Positions 46,764 through 55,353 of a stretch of DNA of 64,000 bases are shown piece after piece. The notes under the pieces are model-generated. The model had not been told where the DNA came from. It saw nothing but the letters and a program-made list of their open reading frames with translations, and did not search any database. Numbering within the stretch: the first letter of the stretch is position 1; every line of letters starts with the position of its first letter. Origin of the DNA: Sphingobium ummariense RL-3 (lineage in GTDB: Bacteria > Pseudomonadota > Alphaproteobacteria > Sphingomonadales > Sphingomonadaceae); the NCBI RefSeq assembly GCF_000447205.1, contig NZ_AUWY01000047.1, positions 62,001 to 126,000 of the forward strand, written 5' to 3'. Made by a program: the position numbers and the translations under genes.

Positions 46764-47181
46764 TGGGCTACAGCAGCGGTTGTCACACGACATTTCATCA
46801 TCGCTACCATCTGGTCTGGGCGCCGAAATATCGGTTCAAAGTGCTGCATGGCGAGGTGCGCTTGCGGGTCCGGGAGATCATTCGACAGGTTTGTGCCGAA
46901 ATGGGCGTGACGATCGTTCATGGCGTACTGTCGCGCGATCATGTCCACATGTTCGTGGAAATCCCTCCGCATGTCTCGGTCAGCGACTTCGTTCGCCGTG
47001 CCAAGGGGCGATCGTCGCGCAAAATCCAGCAGGAGTTCGAGCACATCCGCAAGCGCTATTGGGGCCACGCTTCTGGCAGCGCGGTTACTTCTCCACCACG
47101 TCCGGCAACATCACCGATGACATCATCCTGCGTTACCTCGACAAACATGGCCACAAGAACGGCTTCAGCCCCTCGCCATGA
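46763..47181 (+). pseudogene. tnpA: IS200/IS605 transposase TnpA, frameshifted
   Basis: The first frame encodes most of a Y1 HUH transposase: TTFHHRYHLVWAPKYRFKVL, EMGVTIVHGVLSRDHVHMFV with the HUH pair (HVH), and SVSDFVRRAKGRSSRKIQQE. Near 47060 one base appears to be missing. The true C-terminus continues in the next frame: RFWQRGYFSTTSGNITDDII and LRYLDKHGHKNG. The C-terminal helix with the catalytic Tyr is therefore lost from the translated product. Programmed frameshifting is not known for this family, so I call it inactive. In trans mobilisation by another TnpA remains possible. Confidence 0.8.
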
Positions 47182-47211
47182 TCCTACCGGCGTCAGCCGG
47201 TCAGTCATTCA

Positions 47212-47385
47212 GCCATATACGAGATCGAGACGAACGATCTCAACGCGTTCAAACGAGCGCTCGGCGCCCGGGCCAAGGAGATCGAGATCAGCCCCGCGCT
47301 AGACCGCGCCAGCATCAAGATGACTTATTACGAGCAGCTGACGCTTTGCGCGACCGCCGAAAACCCACTTCCTTCCGGGAAATAG
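47212..47385 (+). pseudogene. Unidentified C-terminal fragment
   Basis: A 57-codon frame without a start reads IYEIETNDLNAFKRALGARA, KEIEISPALDRASIKMTYYE and QLTLCATAENPLPSGK before a stop. Composition and amphipathic spacing look like genuine protein, the end of a larger one cut off by the IS200/IS605 element at its 5' side. I do not recognise the family. The bases from 47,386 to 47,524 hold nothing that I can identify. Confidence 0.35.
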
Positions 47386-47524
47386 GATGTTCGGTGGATC
47401 CCCCATAAAGCCGGCCTGACCTACAGGGATGGGGCGTGTGGGTTTCAATCCAGGATAAAGCAGGCGCCAGGGGGGTGGGATCACCCGTCAGGATCGTCGC
47501 AGATTATAGCAAGAAAGGTTTGAA

Positions 47525-48453
47525 ATGGCGGATGGCAGTGCGGAGAATCAGCCGGCGGGGTATGTGCCGCTGAAGGTCTGGAGCTGGAACAAGAGTAATG
47601 GCGGCCAGTTCGCCAGCACCAATCGTCCGATTTCCGGTGCGACGAGCGAGAAGGAATTGCCCGTCGGTCGGCATCCCTTGCAGCTTTATTCGCTCGGCAC
47701 GCCCAATGGGCAGAAGGTCACGGTCCTGCTCGAGGAGTTGCTCGCCGTCGGCCATGCGGACGCCGATTACGATGCCTGGCTGATCGATATCGGCAAGGGC
47801 GACCAGTTCGGCAGTGGCTTCGTCGCGGCAATCCCAACTCCAAGATTCCGGCGTTGGTCGACTATAGCGTTGACTCGCCCATCCGCTTGTTCGAGAGCGG
47901 GTCCATCCTGTTCTATCTGGCGGAGAAGTTCGGCGCATTTCTGCCTGCCGAGCAGCCGGCGCGGGCTGAAACGATAAACTGGCTTATGTGGCAGATGGGC
48001 TCGGCGCCGTTTGTGGGCGGCGGGTTCGGCCATTTCTTCGCTTACGCCCCATTCAAGATCGAATATGCGATCGATCGCTATGCGATGGAGACCAAGCGCC
48101 AGCTGCACGTGCTCGACACGCATCTTGCCGATCGCAAATATCTGATCGGCGATGATTATACGATCGCGGATATGGTGGTCTGGCCCTGGTACGGCGGATT
48201 GATCAACGGCGCCTATGACGCGCGGGAATTCCTGAACCTGAGCGAGTACCGGCATCTTGAGCGCTGGACGAAGTGCATTGCGGAACGACTGGCGGTCAAG
48301 CGCGGATGTATTGTCAATCGCAGCACCGGCGAGCCGGGAACGTTTCTGCGTGAACGCCACGACGCCGCGGACTTCGATCGGGCCGGGCAAGGACAGTCCT
48401 TAAACGGGATTATTGATAAGCAGGCCAGCGCCCCGCCGGCACGCTCGGGATGA
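47525..48453 (+). pseudogene. Glutathione S-transferase, YghU-like, frameshifted
   Basis: The first frame gives the N-terminal thioredoxin-like half: GYVPLKVWSWNKSNGGQFAS, RPISGATSEKELPVGRHPLQ, LYSLGTPNGQKVTVLLEELL and GDQFGSGFVA. At about 47,830 one base is missing. The next frame continues NPNSKIPALVDYSVDSPIRL, FESGSILFYLAEKFGAFLPA and the all-helical C-terminal domain (TINWLMWQMGSAPFVGGGFG, IGDDYTIADMVVWPWYGG). Together they make a full YghU/YfcG-type GST that would reduce disulfides or peroxides. An internal GTG at 47854 could start the second half, but it would lack the glutathione site. I treat it as a recent pseudogene; a sequencing error is the alternative. Confidence 0.82.
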
Positions 48454-48599
48454 CCGTGCGTCCTACGGCGCCGACAGCATTTATCAGGCATAGTCGATCA
48501 CCGCTGAGAGGCCGCTTCGCGCAAGCGCTATGGCAGCTGCGCGCCCGATTCCGCCGGCCCTTCGGTGATGATTGCGGCTGTCTTTGCTTGGCTTGTTGA

Positions 48600-48850
48600 T
48601 TGCCGCTGAGAAGTGATCCGGGGAGGCCAGCAATTTTCACTGAGAAGTGACCCATGTTTGAACACGTCCCTGGCTTTGGCGAGCGGGGGACCATGGAGAA
48701 TTGGACACGGCATTATTGAGCGTCATCCGACGCTGGCATTCCCGTGATCATCTGTCGAACCGGGAGATAGCCAAGCGCGCCGGTTTATCCCGTAACACCC
48801 TCCGCAAGTATCTGCGGTCGGACACAGTCGAGCGCAGTTCAAGGGGCCCG
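48600..48850 (+). mobile_element. IS21-family left-end fragment with istA N-terminus
   Basis: Two copies of CTGAGAAGTGA (48606 and 48639 regions) look like the terminal repeats of IS21-type elements. They are followed by a frame from 48701 reading LLSVIRRWHSRDHLSNREIA and KRAGLSRNTLRKYLRSDTVE, the helix-turn-helix of IstA. Homology then stops; the DDE domain and istB are absent. It is a dead end fragment next to the conjugation relic. The bases 48,454-48,599 contain nothing else I can name. Confidence 0.75.
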
Positions 48851-49032
48851 AGCGGCCAAGCAAGCTCCTCTCTGGAACAGCGGCGCAATCCGCATTTCAA
48901 CCGGCGCAGTCGGCTGAAACGTCCCTTGCGAGGTAGCCTATGGCACTCGCGGGTGTCTGCCGGTCTACCGCGTAATTCAGGAACATAGCCCAAGCCCAAA
49001 ACGACATTCGGTCGGTGCGGGCGGAGGCCCGC

Positions 49033-50022
49033 ATGACCCCGACCAAGCTGCTCATCGGACAGATCCTCGTGGTGCTCGCGATTATCGTCGCGAGCATCTG
49101 GGTTGCTACGCAATGGGCGGCGGCGCAACTGGCCTATCAGCCTGAGCTCGGCCCACCCTGGTTTATGGCGTTCGGCCAACCTGTCTACCATCCATGGTCA
49201 ATCTTCCCGTGGTGGTTCTCATTCGACGCCTATGCGCCGATCATATTTGATGAAGCGGGTGCGATCGCAGCGGCCGGCGGGTTCATCGGGTGCGGCGCCG
49301 CCATCTTCGGATCGCTGTGGCGCGCCCGGCAGTCGAACAACCTCACCACCTACGGCTCGGCGCGCTGGGCGAACCATCGTGATATCAAAGCCGCTAGTCT
49401 GCTCGATAGCAAGGGCGTTGCGCTCGGGCGGATCGGCGCCGATGACCTGCGCCATGACGGCCCAGAACATGTCATGGCGTTTGCGCCGACCCGCTCGGGC
49501 AAGGGCGTCGGTCTCGTCGTGCCGACGCTGCTCAGCTGGACCGGCTCGACCGTCGTTCATGACATCAAGGGCGAGAACTGGCAGCTGACCGCCGGCTGGC
49601 GGGCGCGCTTCTCGCACTGTCTGTTGTTCAACCCGACCGACGCCCGCTCGGCGCGTTACAATCCGCTGCTCGAAGTGCGGCGTGGCGTGAACGAAGTCCG
49701 CGACGTGCAGAATATCGCCGATATTCTCGTGGACCCGGAAGGCGCGCTCGAGCGTCGAAATCACTGGGAAAAAACCAGCCATTCTCTGCTGGTCGGCGCC
49801 ATCCTCCATGTGCTCTACGCCGAGGAGGAGAAGACGCTCGCCAACGTCGCTTGCCTTCTGTCCGATCCTCAGCGCAGCTTCGCCGCGACGCTGCGACGGA
49901 TGATGGCGACCAACCATCTCGGCACCGAAGATGCCCCGCTGGTCCACCCGGTGGTCGCCTCAGCCGCGCGCGAACTCCTCAACAAGAGCGAGAACGAACG
50001 CTCGGGCGTGCTTTCGACGGCG
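49033..50022 (+). pseudogene. traG: traG/virD4 coupling-protein gene, 3' half deleted
   Basis: About 330 codons remain of the type IV coupling protein that links relaxosome and secretion channel. An N-terminal membrane region (LLIGQILVVLAIIVASIWVA) is followed by YGSARWANHRDIKAA, Walker A in FAPTRSGKGVGLVVPTLLSW, VVHDIKGENWQLTAG and HWEKTSHSLLVGAILHVLYA. The match to TraG ends at NERSGVLSTA near 50,022. There the sequence jumps to trbG in another frame, so Walker B and the C-terminus are lost. The frame runs on in shadow to 50,265, making a non-functional fusion tail. Coupling activity is not expected. Confidence 0.88.
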
Positions 50023-50399
50023 CGCTCCGACGCAAGGCGGAAGCCGATCGGGCTGCCGCGCCGGTCGCCACGGGACTGTCCGTCGAGACGCTTCACTTCA
50101 ACTACGCGATCAGCGGCGATAAACCGGGATGGCGTCCGCTACGCGCGTTCGACGACGGCCAGCGGACCTATGTCGAATTCCCCGCGTCGCTGGCGAGCAA
50201 CGAGGCGCCGCCACTGTTCCTCGTCGATCGCGAGGGCAAGGCAGAGCTGGTCAATTATCGGTTGAGCGGCCGCTTCTACGTCATCGACCGGATCTTCGAT
50301 GCCGCCGAGCTTCGGCTTGGCCTCAAAAGGCAGCAGATCGTGCGCATCGACCGGATCGCGCCCCAAGGCACATCCAAGTCCAAGCGGAGGGGCGCATGA
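50023..50399 (+). pseudogene. trbG: trbG C-terminal fragment
   Basis: From about 50,023, in a frame different from traG, the sequence reads ALRRKAEADRAAAPVATGLS, VETLHFNYAISGDKPGWRPL, RAFDDGQRTYVEFPASLASN and VNYRLSGRFYVIDRIFDAAE. This is the C-terminal domain of TrbG/VirB9, an outer component of the mating channel. The signal peptide and N-terminal domain are missing. Its stop overlaps the trbI start by four bases (ATGA), the native arrangement. The junction with traG marks a deletion of everything that normally lies between: rest of traG, trbB to trbF and start of trbG. Confidence 0.85.
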
Positions 50400-51601
50400 C
50401 CGAGACCGCCACAATCGCACCAGGCGCGTCGGGTTCGTCGGCGCAGGCGGGTCCGGCAAAGCTCGATCCCGAGACCCTCGCCATTCGCTCACGGCCGGCG
50501 CGTGCGATCCGCTTCCGCAAGGGTGCGATAATCGGCATCGCGGCGCTTGGATCCGCCAGCCTGATGGGGATAGCCTGGCTGGCGCTCAAGCCGCAGGTGT
50601 TCCGGCAGATCGCACAGGATAGCGAATTGTCTCAGCCGATGTCGAAGCCGGCGTCCGATGCACTCTCCGGCCTGCCGTCCAGCTACGGCGACGCGCCCAA
50701 GCTCGGGCCGCCGCTTCCCGGCGATCTCGGTCGGCCGATCCTGCGGGCTCAGCAGCAGGCGGAGGGCATGACCCCGGACGCGCGGGTGGATGCTGCCGAA
50801 GCCGAGCGCCAGCAACGCCTCGCCGATCTGAAGGCCGCGCGAGAATCGGGATTGATGGCGCAGATACAATCGGGTCGTGCTGCTCCCGTTTCGCCGGGCG
50901 GCGATTCAACGGCGGGCGGCTCGGGGACGCCCCCGGCAACCACGGCAACCGGCACGCGCAAGGAGCAATTTGCTTCCGCGCGCGACAAGGATGGCGATCT
51001 CAATTCCGGGGGGGTGGTCGCGCCGGTCTCGCCCAACAGCCTGCTTGCCGGCAGCGTCATCGCGGCGAGCCTCATCACCGGGCTGAACTCCGATCTGCCC
51101 GGCATGGTCACCGCGCAGGTAACGCAGAATGTCTTCGACACGGTGACGGGCAATATCTTGCTGGTGCCGCAGGGTGCCCGCCTGATCGGCAAATACGATT
51201 CCGTCGTCGCGTTCGGTCAGCGGCGTGCGCTCGTTGTCTGGCAGCGTCTCATCCTGCCAGATGGCGGCTCGATCAGTCTCGACAATATGCCCGCTACAGA
51301 TCCGGCAGGCTACGCGGGGCTCGCCGACAAGGTGGATTTTCACACGTGGACGCTGCTCAAGGGCGTGGCGATCGCCACGTTGCTGGGCGTCGGCTCGGAA
51401 TTGTCGATCTCGGGGGAAAGCGATCTCGTTCAGGCCATTCGTGAATCAGCGCAATCGAACACGGCGCGCGCCGGCGACCAGATCACGCAGCGGAATCTCG
51501 ACATCCAGCCGACCATCACGATCCTGCCGGGCGCACCCGTCAGAGTGCTGGTGACCCGCGATCTTGTTCTGACGCCTTGGCGCAACATGGTTGGGAATTG
51601 A
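50396..51601 (+). CDS. trbI: Conjugal transfer protein TrbI (VirB10 family)
   Basis: The 401-residue protein spans the envelope as the core-complex VirB10-type component. A short cytoplasmic start is followed by one membrane helix (GAIIGIAALGSASLMGIAWL, about residues 42-62), a Pro/Ala/Gly-rich periplasmic linker (DALSGLPSSYGDAPKLGPPL) and the C-terminal barrel-forming domain (AGSVIAASLITGLNSDLPGM, YDSVVAFGQRRALVVWQRLI, ITILPGAPVRVLVTRDLVL). The gene looks intact, but with trbB-F gone and trbG and traG broken it cannot support transfer here. It is followed after three bases by a DUF2274 gene, as in many alphaproteobacterial ICEs. Confidence 0.92.
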   Translation: MTETATIAPGASGSSAQAGPAKLDPETLAIRSRPARAIRFRKGAIIGIAALGSASLMGIAWLALKPQVFRQIAQDSELSQPMSKPASDALSGLPSSYGDAPKLGPPLPGDLGRPILRAQQQAEGMTPDARVDAAEAERQQRLADLKAARESGLMAQIQSGRAAPVSPGGDSTAGGSGTPPATTATGTRKEQFASARDKDGDLNSGGVVAPVSPNSLLAGSVIAASLITGLNSDLPGMVTAQVTQNVFDTVTGNILLVPQGARLIGKYDSVVAFGQRRALVVWQRLILPDGGSISLDNMPATDPAGYAGLADKVDFHTWTLLKGVAIATLLGVGSELSISGESDLVQAIRESAQSNTARAGDQITQRNLDIQPTITILPGAPVRVLVTRDLVLTPWRNMVGN

Positions 51602-51604
51602 TCG

Positions 51605-51835
51605 ATGGTGGACCTGAAACTCGGAAGGCTGCCCGATCGCACCCCGGTCAAGCTCGCTATCACCATCACGCCAGACCTGCAGAGCGCCCTCAACGATTAC
51701 GCTGCGCTCTACGCTCAAGCTTATGGCCGCGAGGAACCGGTCACCGAACTGATCCCCGCCATGCTGGCGGCGTTCCTCGACAGCGACCGCAATTTCGCGA
51801 AGGCGCGCGACGAAGCGCGCAAGGGGCGGCCATGA
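51605..51835 (+). CDS. DUF2274 protein linked to trbI
   Basis: The 76-residue protein starts VDLKLGRLPDRTPVKLAITI and continues TPDLQSALNDYAALYAQAYG and LIPAMLAAFLDSDRNF. This is DUF2274, a small domain regularly encoded directly after trbI in conjugative elements of Alphaproteobacteria. It resembles ribbon-helix-helix proteins in length and charge, but the function is not known. It is in the native context (three bases behind trbI) and overlaps the next gene by four bases. Confidence 0.85.
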   Translation: MVDLKLGRLPDRTPVKLAITITPDLQSALNDYAALYAQAYGREEPVTELIPAMLAAFLDSDRNFAKARDEARKGRP

Positions 51836-52047
51836 TCGAGCGGGCCTGGGAGCAGAAAATCGAACCGCTCACGGTGCGTATTTCGACGGCCGTCCGCATC
51901 ACCGGACTCAGCCGATCCCGGATATACGAGCTGATCCAGTCCGGCGATCTTGAAACAACGAAGGTCGGGCGGGCAACCTTGGTGCAGTATCGAAGCCTGA
52001 AGTCGCTGACCGGGAATGACGCGGCGAGCCCGGAAAGCCAGGTCTGA
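51832..52047 (+). CDS. Small helix-turn-helix (excisionase/AlpA-like) protein
   Basis: The 71-residue protein contains a MerR/excisionase-type DNA-binding helix-turn-helix: VRISTAVRITGLSRSRIYEL, IQSGDLETTKVGRATLVQYR and SLKSLTG. Such proteins act as excision factors or small regulators of integrated elements. It is translationally coupled to the DUF2274 gene (ATGA). It ends five bases before the convergent hipA stop, so it is the last gene of the conjugation block. Its target may be an att site of the nearby integrase; this is a guess from position. Confidence 0.8.
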   Translation: MIERAWEQKIEPLTVRISTAVRITGLSRSRIYELIQSGDLETTKVGRATLVQYRSLKSLTGNDAASPESQV

Positions 52048-52051
52048 AGCG

Positions 52052-53344
52052 TCAGAGGCCGGCGGGTGTGCCATCCACATAGCCCTCAAATGCATAGTCG
52101 TTGAGGATCTGACGCCGCCACAGGAAGGCGCGATCGATTTGGGCAAGCCCGGCTTCGTCGCAGACCTCGCCCCAGTTCGCGATGATCGCACCGGCCTGCT
52201 CGTTGATGATTGTCCGCGCGTTCGCGTCACTGAGCAGGAAGGACGGAGCGGACAAGCGGCAATTTTCGAGAAGGCTCCGCCGGTCCTGTCCAATCACAGC
52301 CATGGCCTGGTTCACTTCCCGGCCGTTCCGCGCCTGGGGACAAATGTCGTAGGCGGGGGTCAGTGCCAGCGCCTTCCCATCCCATAGCGCAGCATGGTTG
52401 CGGGCGTGATCGTCCGTATTTCCGACCAGGATGTTGAACGTCATGCGCGCGAACAATTCGCGCAGCGTTTCTCGCGGCTCGACGAAACGCGCACGCACGA
52501 TCTGCGCGAGCTCGACATAGCTTCCATAGTGCGCTTGGAGTTCGGTCAGCCCTTGCATCGTCAGCGCGGACACCATCGCCTTGCGCGTCCATCCTCCTCC
52601 GACCTTCGCTCTGTCGAAGCGCTGCACAAGGAGGACATCCTTGCCATTTGCCTCCGTGAGAGTGACCGGCGCGACATCCAGGCCGATCCGCTCGGCGAGG
52701 CGCATTGCCACGAATTCCGATTTGACTACCGCGTAGGTGTCGTTCGTTGCCGAGAACTTGGCGATGAACTTCGTGCCTCCATTCTCGATGAGCGCCTTTG
52801 GACGCGCACCACCGATCGAGCTGCCGTGGAACAGGGCTTTCTCCAGGCCCGCCGGAATCGGTTCGCCGCGCTCGACATGGCCCGCGGCGTCCTGCAACTC
52901 CTCGAGAGTCGCATTCTCCTGCTCGCGTGGCTCGTAGGTCTCGGCCGACCGCTGGAAGTCGAGTGCACCGATGCGGTCCGACCCCGAGTTGAGCATGAAT
53001 GTAAGCTCGTCGAAATCGACGTCATTCGCTGCGTCGCCCTGCAGGCCCGTCAGGCGGTTGATGATGACGCGCCGTCCCCAAGCGTCGGGCGCGCCGTCGC
53101 GGAGGCACCCCGCCATGTCGAGTGGCAGGTCCGGCGCGATCGGTCCGCGCTTGAGGTCGAGCTCAGGCGAGTAGATCGGGATAGCGTCATCGCGGTTGAG
53201 ATAGGATCGGCCGTAGGTGAAGATATGAGTGTTGCCGTCCCGCTCGATTCGACCAGCGATAACGGGGTCTAGCGCACCCGGAAGCCAGATCCAGACAAAC
53301 GCCTCCTTGGCAGCGGGCACGCCAGCTTCCGCCTCAGAAGTCAT
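52052..53344 (-). CDS. hipA: HipA-family serine/threonine kinase toxin
   Basis: The 430-residue toxin shows the HipA pattern: N-terminal subdomain (GRSYLNRDDAIPIYSPELDL), then the phosphorylation/P-loop segment SSIGGARPKALI with the autophosphorylated Ser, KSEFVAMRLAERIGLDVAPV, catalytic NILVGNTDDHARNHAALWDG and metal-binding LTPAYDICPQ. HipA of E. coli phosphorylates glutamyl-tRNA synthetase and causes dormancy. Substrates of such homologues vary. The gene overlaps hipB by eleven bases, downstream of it, the usual order. It sits between the conjugation relic and the integrase, where it could stabilise the island. Confidence 0.93.
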   Translation of the reverse strand: MTSEAEAGVPAAKEAFVWIWLPGALDPVIAGRIERDGNTHIFTYGRSYLNRDDAIPIYSPELDLKRGPIAPDLPLDMAGCLRDGAPDAWGRRVIINRLTGLQGDAANDVDFDELTFMLNSGSDRIGALDFQRSAETYEPREQENATLEELQDAAGHVERGEPIPAGLEKALFHGSSIGGARPKALIENGGTKFIAKFSATNDTYAVVKSEFVAMRLAERIGLDVAPVTLTEANGKDVLLVQRFDRAKVGGGWTRKAMVSALTMQGLTELQAHYGSYVELAQIVRARFVEPRETLRELFARMTFNILVGNTDDHARNHAALWDGKALALTPAYDICPQARNGREVNQAMAVIGQDRRSLLENCRLSAPSFLLSDANARTIINEQAGAIIANWGEVCDEAGLAQIDRAFLWRRQILNDYAFEGYVDGTPAGL

Positions 53345-53669
53345 CGCGCGGTTCCGATCGCGGACGGCGGACAGATTGCGGCAGCAAGGCCAACTTGTCG
53401 TCGATCCGCGATATCTCGGGCGCGAGGCGTGACGGCTCGTCCACGAACAGCGGTACGCCCAGCAAGGCGGCGGCTTCGAATGCCAAGCCTATCTCGACTT
53501 TGGGCTGGCCCTTTTCGATCGCTTGAAGTGTGCCGCGCGCTATCCCGATGCGTGCAGCAAGGTCCACTTCCGACATCTTCCGCTGCTTGCGTGCGAGACG
53601 GATCGACCGACCTAGCAGCGCCAGAGCCTCGCCCGTGGTGCGCGAATATGTTCTCAGATGTTCTGCCAC
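53334..53669 (-). CDS. hipB: HipB-like antitoxin (XRE family)
   Basis: The protein of about 111 residues has an XRE helix-turn-helix: LGRSIRLARKQRKMSEVDLA, ARIGIARGTLQAIEKGQPKV, EIGLAFEAAALLGVPLF. It should neutralise the HipA kinase and repress the hipBA promoter. The frame is open to 53732, but that start lies inside the repeated operator. GTG at 53669 is preceded by GAGG at six bases and leaves the operator in the leader, so I chose it. The C-terminal tail (RRPRSEPRDDF) overlaps hipA. Confidence 0.87.
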   Translation of the reverse strand: MAEHLRTYSRTTGEALALLGRSIRLARKQRKMSEVDLAARIGIARGTLQAIEKGQPKVEIGLAFEAAALLGVPLFVDEPSRLAPEISRIDDKLALLPQSVRRPRSEPRDDF

Positions 53670-53686
53670 CTTTACCCTCAATCGAT

Positions 53687-53731
53687 CATTACAGTGAGCA
53701 CGGATTTGCTTCCTGCTCATTATAGTGAGCA
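53687..53731. promoter_or_regulatory. Repeated hipBA operator
   Basis: CATTACAGTGAGCA (53687-53700) and CATTATAGTGAGCA (53718-53731) are direct repeats with one mismatch, 31 bases apart, or about three helical turns. The second is part of a dyad, TGCTCA with TGAGCA. They lie just upstream of hipB and are well placed for cooperative binding of HipB dimers, or of HipB-HipA, to switch off the pair. Confidence 0.7.
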
Positions 53732-53860
53732 TTTAACGCTTGAGGCTGGAAATTTCAACCCATCGTCCAGTATGATAGGCACGAACTGCTTTCGTGGCCA
53801 ACAAAATGATCAATAGGGCAATGACGCGAGACGGTAACGTCGTCTCGCGTCATCGAGCTT

Positions 53861-55090
53861 TTATCGACGAGCCGTGCTCTTGCCGAAGTGGCCATGCAGC
53901 ACCTTACCCCCGTCTCGCAGAAGATCGAGATAGTCCGACCAGTGCTGCATCATCCGGACACGCTCATCCCAATATTCGCCGCGAGCATAGGCTCGCCGGA
54001 CCTGGTTGGTGTCGACATGGGCGAGCTGACGCTCGATCGCATCGGGGTTCCATTCTCCCATCTCGTTTAGCAACGTCGCGGCCATCGCCCGGAAGCCGTG
54101 CGCGGTCATCTGGTCCGTCGTGTAGCCGAGCTTGCGCAGGCCCTGGTTGACGGCATTCTCCGACATCGCCTTGCGCGGCTTGCCGAGGCACGGGAACAGG
54201 TATTTCCACCAGTGCGTGTGCTCGTGAAGCTCCTTGAGCATCGCGATCACCTGCCGTGACAGCGGCACCCGGTGCGGCCGTCGCATCTTCATACGCTCAA
54301 CAGGGATGAACCAGATCGCCTCGTCGAAATCGATATCGGTCCATTCCGCCTGCCGCAGCTCGCCCGGACGAAGCAGCACATGAGGGGAGAGGCGCATCGC
54401 CATCACTGTCACCTTGTGCCCGGTATAGCCGTCGATCGCCCGCAGCAGCGCGCCCACCTCTGACGGTCGGGTGATGGCCGCAAAATGCTTGACCTTGGGT
54501 ACGGCGATAGCGCCACGAAGATCAGCGGCGACATCCTTGTCGCACCTAACGGTCGCCACGCCGTATCGGAACACCCGGCTCAGCACGCTGCGCATGCGCC
54601 GCGCACTCTCGTAGGCGCCGGTTGCCTCAACCTTGCGCAGGACGGCGAGCGCCTCATGCGGTGTGATCTGCGCGATCGGGATGGTGCCGAGTAATGGATA
54701 GGCCTTGGCGAGCAACCAGCGAATCTTGTCGACCGTCACCGGGGCGAGACCGTCCCGCTCGCATTTGATGAGCCATTCCTCGGCCACCGCCTGGAACGTG
54801 TTGGCAGCGGCGTACTTGGCAGCGATCCGCGCGCGCTTCTTCTCCAGTGCCGGATCGATCCCTTCGGCAATCTTCTTCTTGGCCTCGTCGCGCCGGGCAC
54901 GCGCTTCCGCGAGGCTGATCGTTGGCCATCCCCCGAGGTGGAGTTTCTTCTGCTTATCGAGAAAGCGGTAGTTGAAGCGCCAGAGCTTCGAGCCGTTGGG
55001 TTGGATGACGAGGTAGAGGTTTTGTGAATCGGACAGGTTCCAAGCCTTCGCTCTCGGCTTGGCGGCATTGATCTGGATGTAGGTCAGCAT
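53861..55090 (-). CDS. Tyrosine site-specific integrase next to tRNA-Leu (copy 2)
   Basis: The protein of about 409 residues is a P4-type island integrase: DUF4102 N-terminus (NLSDSQNLYLVIQPNGSKLW, LGGWPTISLAEARARRDEAK), then catalytic Arg in RPGELRQAEWTDIDF, HGFRAMAATLLNEMG and nucleophile Tyr in RGEYWDERVRMMQHWSDYLD. It is closely similar to the integrase at 37.1 kb over the whole length. Its start at 55090 lies 177 bases from the 3' end of a tRNA-Leu gene, the standard position for an element integrated into that tRNA. Gene and catalytic residues look intact, so excision of the island may still be possible. Confidence 0.93.
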   Translation of the reverse strand: MLTYIQINAAKPRAKAWNLSDSQNLYLVIQPNGSKLWRFNYRFLDKQKKLHLGGWPTISLAEARARRDEAKKKIAEGIDPALEKKRARIAAKYAAANTFQAVAEEWLIKCERDGLAPVTVDKIRWLLAKAYPLLGTIPIAQITPHEALAVLRKVEATGAYESARRMRSVLSRVFRYGVATVRCDKDVAADLRGAIAVPKVKHFAAITRPSEVGALLRAIDGYTGHKVTVMAMRLSPHVLLRPGELRQAEWTDIDFDEAIWFIPVERMKMRRPHRVPLSRQVIAMLKELHEHTHWWKYLFPCLGKPRKAMSENAVNQGLRKLGYTTDQMTAHGFRAMAATLLNEMGEWNPDAIERQLAHVDTNQVRRAYARGEYWDERVRMMQHWSDYLDLLRDGGKVLHGHFGKSTARR

Positions 55091-55266
55091 GGTCGTATTC
55101 CCAGCAAGGCCGGGTCGATCCGAGGGCAATAAAAAGGGCAGCATTTGTGGTCGCTGCACATGCCCTTAGCCGGATTTCGCCGGACGGTGTCTGGCGATTC
55201 TCGGCCTGAAAATGCTGTGAAACCAGCCGCTTACTGGACGCTGCTGGACGTATCCAGAGCCAGTAT

Positions 55267-55353
55267 TGGTGCCCAGAAGAGGACTCGAACCTCCACGACC
55301 TTGCGATCGCCAGCACCTGAAGCTGGTGCGTCTACCAATTCCGCCATCTGGGC
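55267..55353 (-). tRNA. tRNA-Leu (CAG anticodon)
   Basis: The minus strand reads as a complete 87-base tRNA: acceptor stem GCCCAGA paired with TCTGGGC, D-arm with AATTGGTAGACGC, anticodon stem CCAGC/GCTGG with loop TTCAGGT (anticodon CAG), a long variable arm typical of tRNA-Leu, T-arm with GTTCGAGTC, and encoded CCA. It is intact. Its 3' end faces the integrase gene, marking it as the attachment site of the island to the left. Confidence 0.95.

Larger units (their letters stand above)
46640..47210 (+). mobile_element. IS200/IS605-family element, decayed
   Basis: The element shows the two subterminal hairpins expected for this family: TCCGACTTCAGTCGGA (46648-46663, six-base stem) at the left and ACCGGCGTCAGCCGGT (47186-47201, six-base stem) at the right, with similar TCA-containing loops. 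Between them lies a single tnpA gene and an unusually long inverted repeat. No tnpB is present. Exact cleavage sites a few bases outside the hairpins cannot be fixed by eye. TnpA is frameshifted, so it cannot move on its own. Confidence 0.8.

Noticed and set aside
46763-47181. Programmed frameshift in tnpA
   Set aside because: No slippery sequence is present at the break and the IS200/IS605 family does not use frameshifting for TnpA.
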